From positions 18,549,260 through 18,613,259 of the forward strand of contig NC_091109.1 in the NCBI RefSeq assembly GCF_024713975.1: DNA of 64,000 nucleotides. The letters run 5' to 3'. This document shows positions 1 to 13,700 of this stretch, one piece after another. Position 1 is the stretch's first letter. Every line of letters starts with the position of its first letter. A program made the position numbers and the translations under genes. The notes under the pieces are model-generated. The model was given only the letters and a program-made list of their open reading frames with translations, ran no database searches and was not told the DNA's origin. Origin of the DNA: Paralichthys olivaceus. Its lineage: Eukaryota > Chordata > Actinopteri > Pleuronectiformes > Paralichthyidae.

Positions 1-620
1 ATAAACATCCTTCCACCGACTTTACTGGAAATCATGACTCTGCTTTTTCTTTATCTCCAAACAAACCGACCAACAGGTGAAGACATCGGCTCCTTGGTGC
101 AGGTGAATGAACCAGATCACCAGTTTGACATGATGGAACCAACCAGAAGCAGAATGAACGTCATGTTTACTCAATGAATTACCTCTCTCCCTCCCCCTCT
201 CTCTCACCCCTCCCTCTCTGTGTGACGTGGAAACTTCTCTCTTTTCTCTTAAAGATGAAAAGAGGCAAAGCAACAGCTGGAGCAGTGAGCAGGACGCGGC
301 GGTGATGGTGTGACGGACCCGCAGCTTTTCACGCAGGAGTTTCACATGTGAGTCCCGCAGCTGCTGCTTGTTGTTGGTGAAAGGTTGATAGATAGATCGA
401 TAGATAATGTAGACAGACAGACAGACAGACAGATAGATAGAACGGTCTGTGTCCTCTGACCTGTCCTCACTTTACACTTTAACAAGAGACACCAGCACTG
501 ACCACAAGTTATCAGGACACGTTCAGGACTGACGTTTACTTTGTGTCGGTTTGACTCTCCAGAGTTTAGGAGACACAAGTTTCTACCTGCTACACAACAC
601 GAGACGTGAGGAGGGACAGA

Positions 621-621
<1 letters not shown>

Positions 622-686
<65 letters not shown>
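622..686. repeat. (CA)n microsatellite, unit 1
   Basis: Uninterrupted CA dinucleotide run in the leader region; counterparts of different length at 22020-22108 and 31241-31292. Confidence 0.97.
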
Positions 687-688
<2 letters not shown>

Positions 689-689
689 G

Positions 690-801
690 TCATGTGATGT
701 CCAGTAACTGCAGAGAGGAGGAGCAGCCAGTGAAAGTGAAAGTGTTCAGACTTAGTTTAAACTGTGAGGAGCAGAAGGAGGAAACGTGAAGTCTGAAGCT
801 G
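690..801 (+). other. Probable 5' UTR leader exon of NLR copy 1 (start approximate)
   Basis: Non-coding stretch ending in a good donor (CTG/GTGAGTG at 801/802), conserved in all three copies (donors after 22223 and 31407). It would splice to the acceptor CTCTCAG just before ACTGAAG-ATG of the first coding exon. A second, unrelated leader-like segment ending at another CTG/GTGAGTG is at about 1194-1314 in this copy only. The 5' boundary is not visible. Confidence 0.4.
732..743 (+). promoter_or_regulatory. IRF/PRDI-like element in the leader region of NLR copy 1
   Basis: GAAAGTGAAAGT fits the IRF consensus GAAANNGAAA and overlaps an AAGTGAAAGTG core like PRDI of the interferon-beta enhancer. 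It lies 58 nt upstream of a leader-exon donor (GTGAGT after 801). The same element is at 22154-22165 and 31338-31349 in the other copies. Whether it is upstream of the start site or inside the 5' UTR cannot be told here. Confidence 0.4.
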
Positions 802-841
802 GTGAGTGTTCAGCAACATTCATATTATTCATGAATATTAT

Positions 842-1590
842 TTTACTGTCACTGACTCTGAGTCAGTTTTTCTACACGTGGACTGTCGAGAGAAGAAGAG
901 TCAGGATGAACTTCTGTCAATCAACAGTTTGACTCAAGCTGTGATCAGCTGAGTCCAACACATTCAACCTAAAACTGTCTCAGGTTACCGTGGCAACAGG
1001 GAGACAGTGTAGGAGGGTTGACTTATTTCAAGAAACATTGAATTTACGTACCTGGCTTCATTGTGTGTGTTTGAGCTCACTTTGTACTGAAGTCTGAGCT
1101 TGGCAGAAAATGTCTGGAGTTCTAATTCAAACCTTATTCTCTAGAAGATATAGAATAACATGTTGTGTGTGTGTCCCCCCCCCCCCCCCCACAGAGAGAC
1201 TGACGTGTGATTTCCTGTAAATGCAGAAAGGAGAAGCAGCTCAAAGTCCAAACTGAAGCTCAGACTCCATTTTAAGAACATGACGCAGACGATTAAAACA
1301 AAGTGCTGAATCTGGTGAGTGTTAACACAACAATATGTTGAATATATCTTTACTGTCACAGACTCTGAGTCAGTTTTTCTACATGTGGACTGTCGAGAGA
1401 AGAAGAGTCAGGATGAACTTCTGTCAATCAACAGTTTGACTCAAGCTGTGATCAGCTGAGTCCAACACATTCAACCTAAAACTGTCTCAGGTTACCGTGA
1501 CAACAGGGAGACAGTGTAGGAGGGTTGACTTATATTTCAAGAAACATTGAATTTACGTACCTGGCTTCATTGTGTTTGTGTTTGAGCTCA
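842..1590 (+). repeat. Local direct duplication of leader intron
   Basis: A roughly 230-bp segment at about 842-1068 recurs almost unchanged at about 1350-1580, flanking the second leader-like exon. Copies 2 and 3 have it once. The interval 802-1615 holds no coding signal otherwise; there is a C14-type run near 1176-1190. Confidence 0.75.
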
Positions 1591-1615
1591 CAGTGTTTTT
1601 CCTCTCAGACTGAAG

Positions 1616-1743
1616 ATGAGTGTTTATGTGGAGGAAGAGGACAGAGCAGAGTCTCCAGAGTTCAGCTGTGTGTCTCTGAAGAGTAACCGGTCCAAAGGAC
1701 AACCTCCAGTCTTCAGTAATGAACCTGGACCCTCACACACAAA
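1616..1743 (+). CDS. NLR copy 1 N-terminal peptide exon 1
   Basis: Begins with ATG eight bases after a CTCTCAG acceptor and ends at AAA/GTAAGAG, phase 2. It encodes 42 residues with the acidic, Ser-rich pattern seen in fish NLR N-termini ([16 protein letters not shown], then EPGPSHTK). This is a repeat module, not a known folded domain. Confidence 0.8.
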
Positions 1744-4700
1744 GTAAGAGACCTGCTACATTCATGTGAACCTCCAAACTGAATCCTCAGAGAATGAATC
1801 AGTGAATGATTCTGGATAAAAACATGTTTGTGTTTGCAGAGGTGAGGACCACAGACTGAGAGCAGAGTCTCCAGAGTTCAGCTGTGTGTCTCTGAAGAGT
1901 AACCAGTCCAAAGGAAATCCTCTAAACTTCAGTAATGAACCTGGACCCTCAGACACAAAGTAAGGAAACAAACCTGTGAACCTCCAAACTGTCCACTGTC
2001 TCTCAGTGGCTCCCCCTAGGCTTGATGGGTAAATAATCCCTCCAATGACGTGTGGGCTCCTCCCAGTGGGACATGAAACCCTCCAATGGAAGTCGTCCAG
2101 ATTCTTTTTTACTGCAGCAAAGATCGAAAATGAGCCTTGATAGAGGAGAGAATCCATTTTTCATCTGAACTTCAAGAAGCTGCCAACAATTTCTAAAGAT
2201 TCTGACCAGTCGACAGAAACTTCTCTGGTCAGCAGAGGCATACAAACATGGAACTCTTCTTTTGTATTGAATAAGAATCGATAATCATTATTTGATCAGA
2301 AGAAAATAATAAATCAATGACGACAGACCAGATGTTGGAAAACACTGTCACCTGTTAGTTCCAGATCCAGTGGATCAGCTGCTTCTTGTTTCTATAGTAA
2401 TGAAGATAAACCTTATTCATATTATTTATGATTATTATTGTCTGTAAAAAGCAGCTTTTGACACAGTCCTGACATTTTGTAAAACACCTGGAGGTCGGAG
2501 TTGTTCTTCACGGTCCAGTGTTGAAATGTTTCACTTCTTACTGAGTTTCAGTTGGAATAGAAAACTGTTTTTCATCCTCTGCTCCCATCGATTGTTGTAA
2601 CATCAAGGTTCAGTTCTAGGACGACTTTTATTTTACTGCACCTGCGACTTCTCGATCCATCAAAAGTATAATAGTCTTTCTCACTTTAATGCAGACGACA
2701 CAGTTTTATCCTCCAGTTACATTTTCTTAACGGCCTTTATGATATCAAATCCTGCAACTTTGTACAAGTACATGAAAACCAAATGAATGATATTTGTCCC
2801 TCAAAGCACTTGAGACCATTTACAGACCATTTACTCTGTGACACCCAGTAGCCAGAGGCATCCTGTTTTCAGGCTCTGTCCGTCCATCCCATTCTTGTGA
2901 CTGGGACATCTCGAGAACGCCCTGAGGGAATTTCTTCAAACTTGGTACAAATGTTCTCTGAGACTCAGGTTAACTGATTAGATTTGGGTCAAAGGTCACG
3001 GTGGCCTCATAAAACATGTTTACGGGCTCTTGAACAGGAGTTCCCAATCTGTCGTAGGGGGATTCCTTCAGTTCACTTGTCACTTGGACTTAAAGATGAA
3101 CTGGTGAGATTTCAGTGGTCAAAGGTCACGTTGACCTCATGAGTCTGGACAAAAATGTCAGTATTTCTATTTTTACCTGTTTTACTTCAGCCTGAGTTTG
3201 TCCTGAGCTTCTCATGCTTCCATTATTATCAGATTCAATGAGTTGCCAACGTTGTTTCTCTGGAGTCTGACTTCTGATGCTGAACAACAGTCATCTTACA
3301 ACTGACAATCAATCATGACAAAATGACGACCTGTGACTGTGACAATTTACTTACCAGGAAATGTCTTCACAGAGAGAGGAGGAGGAGGAGGAGTCATGTT
3401 TCTGAGGAGGAGCAGTCGTCCCGCTGTGCTTCGTGTCAGGACGTCCTGAAGGATCCAGTCTCCACCAGCTGTGGACACTGGTTCTGCAGACAGTGCATCG
3501 CCTCATACTGGGACCAGTCTGGTTCTTCAGGAGACTCCTCCTGTCCCCAGTGTGGACAAAGATCCAGAAGAGGAGCTGGAGCTCAGACAGCCGGTCAGAG
3601 CAGCACTGTACATGTGTCTGCTGATGTCTTCACTTCTGACAACAGCACATGTTTGATTTTGTTCCTTCATACAGCATCAACATTTCACTTGGTTATAAAA
3701 GCACAAAGTTCAAAAGCTTTGATTTCTCTAGTTTTTCTGTATCTGATGAAAACAATCAGCAGATTCTCAGATTCTCTGTCTCTGACATTGTTTCTTGTCT
3801 TTCAGCAGATCGGGGTCTGCAGGAGGTTTTAGACCAACATAAGATCAGTGTGAGGAGGAGATGTGAACATGTGACTGAAGGAACTGAGGAAACAGGAAGT
3901 AGAATCCTCCTCAACAGGATCTACACTGAGCTCTACATCACAGAGGGACAGAGTGAAGAGGTTAATACTGAACATGAGGTGAGGCAGCTTGAGACGGCTT
4001 CCAAGAGGAAGAGCCTCCACGACACTCCCATCAAGTGCCACGACATCTTTAAAGCCTTCACTGACCAGCAGAGCAGCATCAGAGTCGTCCTGACCTGCGG
4101 CGTCGCTGGCGTTGGAAAAACCTTCTCGGTGCAGAAGTTCACTCTGGACTGGGCAGAGGGTTTAGAAAACCAAGATGTGGGTCTGCTGGTTGTGCTTTCG
4201 TTCAGGGAGCTGAACCTGGTGAGAGACGAGCAGCACAGTCTTCTCACGCTGCTCCGTGTTTTCCATCCAACATTACAGAAGCTCACGGCAGAGACGCTCG
4301 CTGTCTGTAAACCTGTGATCATCTTTGACGGCCTGGATGAAAGCAGACTTTCTCTGGACTTCAACCACAGGAAGGTCGTGTCTGAGGTCACACAGAGGTC
4401 ATCAGTCAACATTCTGCTGACAAACCTCATCCAGGGGAATCTGCTTCCCTCGGCTCTCGTCTGGATAACCTCCCGACCTGCGGCGGCCAATCAGATCCCT
4501 CCTACATGTGTTGACAGGGTGACAGAAGTACGAGGCTTCACTGACGCCCAGAAGGAGGAGTACTTCAGGAGGAGATTCAGTGATGAGGAGCTGAGCAGGA
4601 GAATCATCTCACACATCAAGACGTCCAGGAGCCTCCACATCATGTGTCAAATCCCAGTCTTCTGCTGGATCAGTGCTACAGTTCTGGAGCACATGTTGAC

Positions 4701-7700
4701 CACAGACCAGAGAGGAGAGCTGCCCAAGACCCTGACGGACCTGTACTCACACTTCCTGCTGGTTCAGACAAAGAGGAAGAACAACAAGTACGGTGGAGGA
4801 CATGAGACGAGTCCACAGCAGCTGAAGAAGGCTGACAGGGACGTTCTTCTGAAGCTGGGGAGGCTGGCACTTAAACATCTGGAGGAAGGAAACATCATGT
4901 TCTACCAAGAAGACCTGGAGCAGTGTGGTCTTAATGTCACAGAGGCCTCGGTGTACTCAGGAGTTTGTACTGAGATCTTCAGAAGAGAGAGTGTGATCTC
5001 CCAGAAAACAGTCTACTGCTTTGTTCATCTGAGCGTTCAGGAGTTTCTGGCTGCAGTCTACGTGTTCCACTGTTACACCAAGAGGAACACGGAAGAACTC
5101 AAGAACTTCTTGGGAACATATGGGAACATAGACGGTACCTTCTCCCTGGATGACCTCCTGAAGAGAACCATGGAGAAATCCCTCACCAGTAAAAATGGTC
5201 ATCTGGATCTGTTTGTTCGCTTCCTTCACGGCCTCAGTCTGGAGTCCAACCAGAGAGTCTTAGGAGGCCTGCTGGGTCGGACAAAGAACAATCCAAAGAT
5301 CATCCAGAGAGTCTTAGGAGGCCTGCTGGGTCGGACAGAGAACAATCCAAGGATCATCCAGAGAGTCTTAGGAGGCCTGCTGGGTCGGACAGAGAACAAT
5401 CCAGAGATCATCCAGAGAATCATCAACAACCTGAAGGAGATGCAGAGTGATGACATTTCTCCTGACAGAAGCATCAACATCTTCCACTGTCTGACTGAGA
5501 TGAACGACCACTCAGTATATCAGCAGATGCAACAGTTCCTGACGTCAGAGAACAAATCAGAGGAGGAACTCTCTGAGATCCACTACTCAGCTCTGGCCTA
5601 CATGCTGCAGATGTCAGAGGAGGTTCTGGACGAGTTGGACCTGAAGAAGTTCAACACATCAAACCAGGGTCGACGGAGACTGATCCCAGCTGTGAGGAAC
5701 TGCAGGAAGGCTCTGTGAGTCCAGACATGATCAATAACATGTTCCTTAAACTGAAGAAGCAGGAAACATTGTTTCTTCTTCTTTCTTCAAACTAGAATTA
5801 TCATCCTGCGTTTGTACGCCAGCGCCACCTAGTGCAGAGTCAGTCCCTGCAGGTCACTGACATGTTGCATTCACAATAATATGAGGTCACTGTAACCTTT
5901 GACCTTCGACCACTGAAATCTAATCAGTTGATCTTTGAGTCCAACTGGTCAAAATGTGAAGAAGTTCTCTAAAGACAGACTTGAGACATCATGTTCAAGT
6001 CCTTGACCTCTGACCTTTGACCACCTGAATCTAATGAGGTCATCTGTTAGTCTGAATGAACGCTTGTACCAAATCTGAAAGGATTCTCTTGAGGTGTTTT
6101 TAAGATCAAATGTTCAAGAGGCAGAAAGTGGATTAACCAGGGTGAGGGTCACATGATCACGTTTTGTATGAATGTTGTGTTTTCTGATTTTATTCTAACA
6201 CATTTGATATTTTCTTTATTTACAGACTCGTTGGTTGTGAACTCTCAGAGATTCACTATGAAGTCGTGGCTTCAGCTCTGAAGTCAAACCCCTCACATCT
6301 GAGAGAACTGGATCTGAGCTGCAACGAGCTGCAGGACTCAGGAGTGAAGGAGCTGTGTGCTGGACTGGAGAGTCCAACCTGTCGACTGGAGACTCTGAGG
6401 TCAGTAGATGGTTGGAGTCAGTCCACGCTGCTTTCATCAGTATTTTACTAAACACAGTCAGTATCACAGTGAAGATCCAGGGTCTGGACCAGAAGCAGGA
6501 TTTGTGGTTATCAGGTTAACTTCAGGTTTAGTTTCTTCAGTCCTACGAAGCTCGTTCACTTCTTCTCTGGTTAAATCACCATGGTAACTGATGATGGACG
6601 GCTAACCTGCTCCGGAGCAGGTGAAGTTGGAGATCAACCCGTATAAAAGCTCCGCCCACTGAGCAAAGTGACTCTCCACTGTTGTGTGGTGCACACTCTC
6701 CTTAAAGGGACGGAGAAGAGACGTTTACACAACGTCTGGTTGGTTCAGTTGATCTCTAACTCAGCCAGTACGTCTCAGTCTCTCTGTCTCCAGATGCTCC
6801 GACTCGTCCTGTCACCAAAACAACAAATACACTCAGTCAGGTCCTGAAAATATGTCTTTGTGTTTTTATTGAGTAGTGACGTCAGAGGTTTCCACCACAG
6901 TGTGTCCTCAGAGACAGTGTGTCCTCAGAGTCAGTGTGTGTGTCCTCAGAGACAGTGTGAGTCCTTAGAGACAGTGTGTGTCCTCAGAGTCCGTTTGTCC
7001 TCAGAGACAGTTTGTCCTCAGAGACAGTGTGTGTCCTCAGAGACAGTGTGTGTCCTTAGAGTCAGTGTGTGTCCTCAGAGACAGTGTGTGTCCTCAGTGT
7101 GTGTCCTCAGAGTCAGTGTGTGTCCTCAGTGTGTGTCCTCGGTGTGTGTCCTTGGAGTCAGTGTGTGTCCTCAGAGACAGTGTGTGTCCTCTGAGACAGT
7201 GTGTATCCTTAGAGACAGTGTGTGTCCTTAGAGTCAGTGTGTGTCATCAGAGTCAGTGTGTGTCCTCGGAGACAGTGTGTATCCTTAGAGACAGTGTGTG
7301 TCCTCAGTGTGTGTCCTCTGAGTCATTGTGTGTCCTCAGAGACAGTGTGTGTCCTCAGTGTGTGTCCTCGGAGTCAGTGTTTGTCCTCAGAGACTGTGTG
7401 TGTCCTCAGTGTGTGTCCTCGGAGTCAGTGTGTGTCCTCGGAGTCATTGTGTGTCCTAAGAGACAGTGTGTGTCCTCAGTGTGTGTCCTCAGAGACAGTG
7501 TGTGTCCTCTGAGACAGTGTGTGTCCTTAGAGTCAGTGTGTGTCATCAGAGTCAGTGTGTGTCCTCGGAGACAGTGTGTATCCTTAGAGACAGTGTGTGT
7601 CCTCAATGTGTGTCCTCTGAGTCAGTGTGTGTCCTCTGAGTCATTGTGTGTCGTCAGAGACAGTGTGTGTCCTCGGAGTCAGTGTTTGTCCTCAGAGACA

Positions 7701-10700
7701 GTGTGTGTCCTCAGTGTGTGTCCTCAGATTCAGTGTGTGTCCTCGGAGTCTGTGTGTGTCCTCGGAGTCATTGTGTGTCCTCAGAGTCAGTGTGTGTCCT
7801 CAGTGAGTGTCCTCGGAGTCAGTGTGTGTCCTCAGAGACAGTGTGTGTCCTTAGAGACAGTGTGTGTCCTCAGTGTGTGTCCTCAGTGTGTGTCCTCAGT
7901 GTGTGTCCTCAGTGTGTGTCCTCAGTGTGTGTCCTCAGTGACAGTCTCGTCTTTAGTCCAACATGTCTGATTTCATATTTATCTTCCATGTTATGAGTCT
8001 GTGCTGACATGAATATCTGTTATTTTCACACATGAACTCAGATTCATTTACAGTTAAGTTTTATTCTTTCTTCAGGTTGATTGACTGCAGTCTGTCAGAG
8101 ATCAGCTGTTCTTCTCTGGCTTCAGCTCTGAGGTCAAACCCCTCTCATCTGAGAAAACTGGATCTGGACTACAACAAGCTGCAGGACTCAGGAGTGAAGG
8201 AGCTGTGTGGTCTTCTACAGAGTCCAACCTGTCCACTGGAGACTCTGAGGTCAGTAGATGGTTGGAGTCAGTCCACGCTGCTTTCATCAGTATTTTACTA
8301 AACACAGTCAGTATCACAGTGAAGATCCAGGGTCTGGACCAGAAGCAGGATTTGTGGTTATCAGGTTAACTTCAGGTTTAGTTTCTTCAGTCCTACGAAG
8401 CTCGTTCACTTCTTCTCTGGTTAAATCACCATGGTAACTGATGATGGACGGCTAACCTGCTCCGGAGCAGGTGAAGTTGGAGATCAACCCGTATAAAAGC
8501 TCCGTCCACTGAGCAAAGTGACTCTCCACTGTTGTGTGGTGCACACTCTCCTTAAAGGGACGGAGAAGAGACGTTTACACAACGTCTGGTTGGTTCAGTT
8601 GATCTCTAACTCAGCCAGTACGTCTCAGTCTCTCTGTCTCCAGATGCTCCGACTCGTCCTGTCACCAAAACAACCAATACACTCAGTCAGGTCCTGAAAA
8701 TATGTCTTTGTGTTTTTATTGAGTAGTGACGTCAGAGGTTTCCACCACAGTGTGTCCTCAGAGACGGTTTGTCCTCAGAGACAGTGTGTGTCCTCAGTGT
8801 GTGTCCTCAGAGACAGTGTGTGTCCTCAGAGACAGTGTGTGTCCTTAGAGTCAGTGTGTGTCCTCAGAGACAGTGTGTGTCCTCAGTGTGTGTCCTCAGA
8901 GTCAGTGTGTGTCCTCAGTGTGTGTCCTCGGTGTGTGTCCTTGGAGTCAGTGTGTGTCCTCTGAGACAGTGTGTATCCTTAGAGACAGTGTGTGTCCTTA
9001 GAGTCAGTGTGTGTCATCAGAGTCAGTGTGTGTCCTCGGAGACAGTGTGTATCCTTAGAGACAGTGTGTGTCCTCAGTGTGTGTCCTCTGAGTCATTGTG
9101 TGTCCTCAGAGACAGTGTGTGTCCTCAGTTTGTGTCCTCGGAGTCAGTGTTTGTCCTCAGAGACTGTGTGTGTCCTCAGTGTGTGTCCTCAGATTCAGTG
9201 TGTGTCCTCAGAGACAGTCTGTGTGTCCTCAGACACAGTGTGTGTCCTCAGAGACAGTTTGTCCTCAGAGACAGTGTGTGTCCTCAGTGTGTGTTTCCTC
9301 AGAGACAGTGTGTACTCAGAGTCAGTGTGTGTCCTCAGAGATAGTTTGCATCTTTAGAGACAGTGTGTGTCCTCAGAGTCAGTGTGTGTGTCCCCAGAGT
9401 CAGTGTGTGTCCTTAGAGTCAGTGTGTGTCCTCAGTGTGTGTCCTCGGAGTCAGTGTGTGTCCTCAGACACAGTGTGTGTCCTTAGAGTCAGTGTGTGTC
9501 CTCGGAGTCAGTGTGTGTCCTCAGAGTCAGTGAGTGTGTCCTCAGTGTGTGTCCTCAGAGTCAGTGTGTGTCCTCAGAGACAGTGTGTGTGTCCTCAGAG
9601 TCAGTGTGTGTGTCCTCAGAGTCAGTGTGTGTGTCCTTAGAGTCAGTGTGTCCTCAGTGTGTGTCCTCAGAGTGAGTGTGTGTCCTCAGAGACAGTGTGT
9701 GTGTCCTCAGAGACAGTGTGTGTGTCCTCAGAGTCAGTGTGTGTGTCCTCAGAGACAGTGTGTGTCCTCAGAGTGTGTCCTCAGAGACAGTGTGTGTCCT
9801 CTGAGTCAGTGTGTGTCCTCAGAGACAGTGTGTGTCCTCAGTGTGTGTCCTCGGAGTCAGTGTGTCCCCTCAGAGTCAGTGTCTGTCCTCAGAGTCAGTG
9901 TGTGTCCTTAGAGTCAGTGTGTGTCCTCAGTGTGTGTCCTCAGTGTGTGTCCTCAGTGTGTGTCCTTGGAGTCAGTGTGTGTCCTCAGAGTCAGTGTGTG
10001 TCCTCAGAGACAGTGTGTGTCCTCAAAGTCAGTGAGTGTCCTCAGAGTCTGTTTGTGTCCTCAGAGTTAGTGTGTGTCCTCAGAGACAGTGTGTGTCAGT
10101 CTGTGTCCTCAGAGTGAGTGTGTGTCCTCAGAGCCATTGTGTGTCCGCAGAGACAGTGTGTGTGTATCAGACAGTGTGTGTCCTCAGAGACATTGTGTGT
10201 CCTCAGTGTGTGTCCTCAGAGACAGTGTGTGTCCTCAGAGTTAGTGTGTGTCCTCAGAGACAGTGTGCGTCCTCAGAGACAGTGTGTGTCCGCAGAGACA
10301 GTGTGTGTCCTCAGTGTGTGTCCTCGGAGTCAGTGTGTGTCCTCAGAGTCAGTGTCTGTCCTCAGAGTCAGTGTGTGTCCTTAGAGTCAGTGTGTGTCCT
10401 CAGTGTGTGTCCTTGGAGTCAGTGTGTGTCCTCAGAGTCAGTGTGTGTGTCCTTAGAGTCAGTGTGTGTCCTCAGAGACAGTGTGTGTGTATCAGACAGT
10501 GTGTGTCCTCAGAGACATTGTGTGTCCTCAGTGTGTGTCCTCAGAGTCAGTGTGTGTCCTCAGAGACAGTGTGTGTCCTCAGAGTTAGTGTGTGTCCTCA
10601 GAGACAGTGTGCGTCCTCAGAGACAGTGTGTGTCCGCAGAGCCAGAGTGTGTCCTGAGAGTCAGTGTGTGTCCTCAGTTTGTGTCCTCGGAGTCAGTGTG

Positions 10701-13700
10701 TGTCCTCAGAGTCAGCGTCTGTGTCCTCAGAGACAGTGTGTGTGTCCTCAGAGACAGTGTGTGTCCTTAGAGTCAGTGTGTGTCCTCAGAGACAGTGTGT
10801 GTGTCCTCAGAGTCAGTGTGTGTGTCCTTAGAGTCATTGTGTGTCCTCAGTGTGTGTCCTCAGTGTGTGTCCTCGGAGTCAGTGTGTGTCCTCAGAGACA
10901 GTGTGTGTCCTTAGAGACAGTGTGTGTCCTCAGTGTGTGTCCTTAGAGACAGTGTGTGTCCTCAGTGTGTGTCCTCAGTGTGTGTCCTCAGTGTGTGTCC
11001 TCAGTGTGTGTCCTCAGAGACAGTGTGTGTCCTCAGTGTGTGTCCTTAGAGACAGTGTGTGTCCTCAGTGTGTGTCCTCAGTGACAGTCTCGTCTTTAGT
11101 CCAACATGTCTGATTTCATATTTCTCTTCCATGTTATGAGTCTGTGCTGACATGAATATCTGTTATTTTCACACATGAGCTCAGATTCATTTACAGTTAA
11201 GTTTTATTCTTTCTTCAGGTTGAGGAGCTGCAGACTGTCAGAGATCAGCTGTTCTTCTCTGGCTTCAGCTCTGAGGTCAAACCCCTCTCATCTGAGAGAA
11301 CTGGATCTGAGTGGAAACGAGCTGAAGGACTCAGGAGTGAAGGAGCTGTGTGGTCTTCTACAGAGTCCAACCTGTCCACTGGAGACTCTGAGGTCAGTAG
11401 ATGGTTGGAGTCAGTCCACGCTGCTTTCATCAGTATTTTACTAAACACAGTCAGTATCACAGTGAAGATCCAGGGTCTGGATCAGAAGCAGGATTTGTGG
11501 TTATCAGGTTAACTTCAGGTTTAGTTTCTTCAGTCCTACGAAGCTCGTTCACTTCTTCTCTGGTTAAATCACCATGGTAACTGATGATGGACGGCTAACC
11601 TGCTCCGGAGCAGGTGAAGTTGGAGATCAACCCGTATAAAAGCTCCGCCCACTGAGCAAAGTGACTCTCCACTGTTGTGTGGTGCACACTCTCCTTAAAG
11701 GGACGGAGAAGAGACGTTTACACAACGTCTGGTTGGTTCCGTTGATCTCTAACTCAGCCAGTACGTCTCAGTCTCTCTGTCTCCAGATGCTCCGACTCGT
11801 CCTGTCACCAAAACAACCAATACACTCAGTCAGGTCCTGAAAATATGTCTTTGTGTTTTTATTGAGTAGTGACGTCAGAGGTTTCCACCACAGTGTGTGT
11901 CCTCAGAGACAGTGTGTCCTCAGAGACAGTGTGATCCCTCAGAGACAGTGTGTGTCCTCAGTGTGTGTCCTCAGATTCAGTATGTGTCCTCGGAGTCAGT
12001 GTGTGTCCTCGGAGTCAGTGTGTGTCCTCAGAGACAGTGTGTGTCCTCAGAGTCAGTGTGTGTCCTCAGTGTGTGTCCTCGGAGTAAGTGTGTGTCCTCA
12101 GAGACAGTGTGTGTCCTCAGAGTCAGTGTGTGTCCTCAGTGTGTGTCCTCGGAGTAAGTGTGTGTCCTCAGAGACAGTGTGTGTCCTCAGTGTGTGTCCT
12201 CAGTGACAGTCTCGTCTTTAGTCCAACATGTCTGATTTCATATTTATCTTCCATGTTATGAGTCTGTGCTGACATGAATATCTGTTATTTTCACACATGA
12301 GCTCAGATTCATTTACAGTTAAGTTTTATTCTTTCTTCAGGTTGAGGAGCTGCAGTCTGTCAGAGATCAGCTGTTCTTCTCTGGCTTCAGCTCTGAGGTC
12401 AAACCCCTCTCACCTGAGAGAACTGGATCTGAGCTTCAACAACAACCTGCAGGACTCAGGAGTGAAGGAGCTGTGTGGTCTTCTACAGAGTCCAACCTGT
12501 CCACTGGAGACTCTGAGGTCAGTAGATGGTTGGAGTCAGTCCACGCTGCTTTCATCAGTATTTTACTAAACACAGTCAGTATCACAGTACAGATCCAGGG
12601 TCTGGACCAGAAGCAGGATTTGTGGTTATCAGGTTAACTTCAGGTTTAGTTTCTTCAGTCCTACGAAGCTCGTTCACTTCTTCTCTGGTTAAATCACCAT
12701 GGTAACTGATGATGGACGGCTAACCTGCTCCGGAGCAGGTGAAGTTGGAGATCAACCCGTATAAAAGCTCCGTCCACTGAGCAAAGTGACTCTCCACTGT
12801 TGTGTGGTGCACACTCTCCTTAAAGGGACGGAGAAGAGACGTTTACACAACGTCTGGTTGGTTCAGTTGATCTCTAACTCAGCCAGTACGTCTCAGTCTC
12901 TCTGTCTCCAGATGCTCCGACTCGTCCTGTCACCAAAACAACCAATACACTCAGTCAGGTCCTGAAAATATGTCTTTGTGTTTTTATTGAGTAGTGACGT
13001 CAGAGGTTTCCACCACAGTGTGTCCTCAGAGACGGTTTGTCCTCAGAGTCAGTGTGAGTCTATAGAGACAGTTTGTCCTCAGAGACAGTGTGTGTCCCCA
13101 GTGTGTGTCCTCAGAGACAGTGTGTGTCCCCAGTGTGTGTCCTCAGAGACAGTGTGTGTCCTTAGAGACAGTGTGTGTCCTTAGAGTCAGTGTGTGTCCT
13201 CAGTGTGTGTCCTCAGAGACAGTGTGTCTCCTCAGAGACAGTTTTTCCTCAGAGACAGTGTGTCCTCAGAGACAGTGTGTCCTCAGAGTCAGTGTGTGTC
13301 CTTAGAGTCTGTGTGTGTCCTCAGTGTGTGTCCTCGGAGTCAGTGTGTGTGTCCTCAGAGTCAGTTTGTGTGTCCTTAGAGTCAGTGTGTGTCCTAAGTG
13401 TGTGTCCTCGGAGTCAGTGTGTGTCCTCAGAGACAGTGTGTGTCCTTAGAGTCAGTGTGTGTCCTCAGTGTGTGTCCTAAGTGTGTGTCCTCGGAGTCAG
13501 TGTGTATCCTCAGAGACAGTGTGTGTCCTTAGAGTCAGTGTGTGTCCTCAGTGTGTGTCCTCGGAGTCAGTGTGTGTCCTCAGATACAGTGTGTGTCCTC
13601 AGAGACAGTGTGTGTGTCCTCAGAGACAGTGTGTGTCCTCAGAGTCCGTTTGTCCTCAGAGACAGTGTGTGTGTCAGACAGTGTGTGTCCTCAGAGACAG

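Noticed and set aside
342..683. Minus-strand open frame starting with repeated Cys-Val
   Set aside because: Produced by the CA microsatellite; the same occurs in units 2 and 3.
3933..4490. 185-codon minus-strand frame opposite the NACHT exon, also in copies 2 and 3
   Set aside because: Antisense shadow of a strongly conserved coding exon; no splice context or known similarity.
6216..6467. Minus-strand frames over LRR exons and introns
   Set aside because: They recur at every LRR exon as shadows of the sense exon.
6899..7944. CRISPR-like array
   Set aside because: Units abut with no unique spacers, vary in length, and the genome is eukaryotic; it is a minisatellite.
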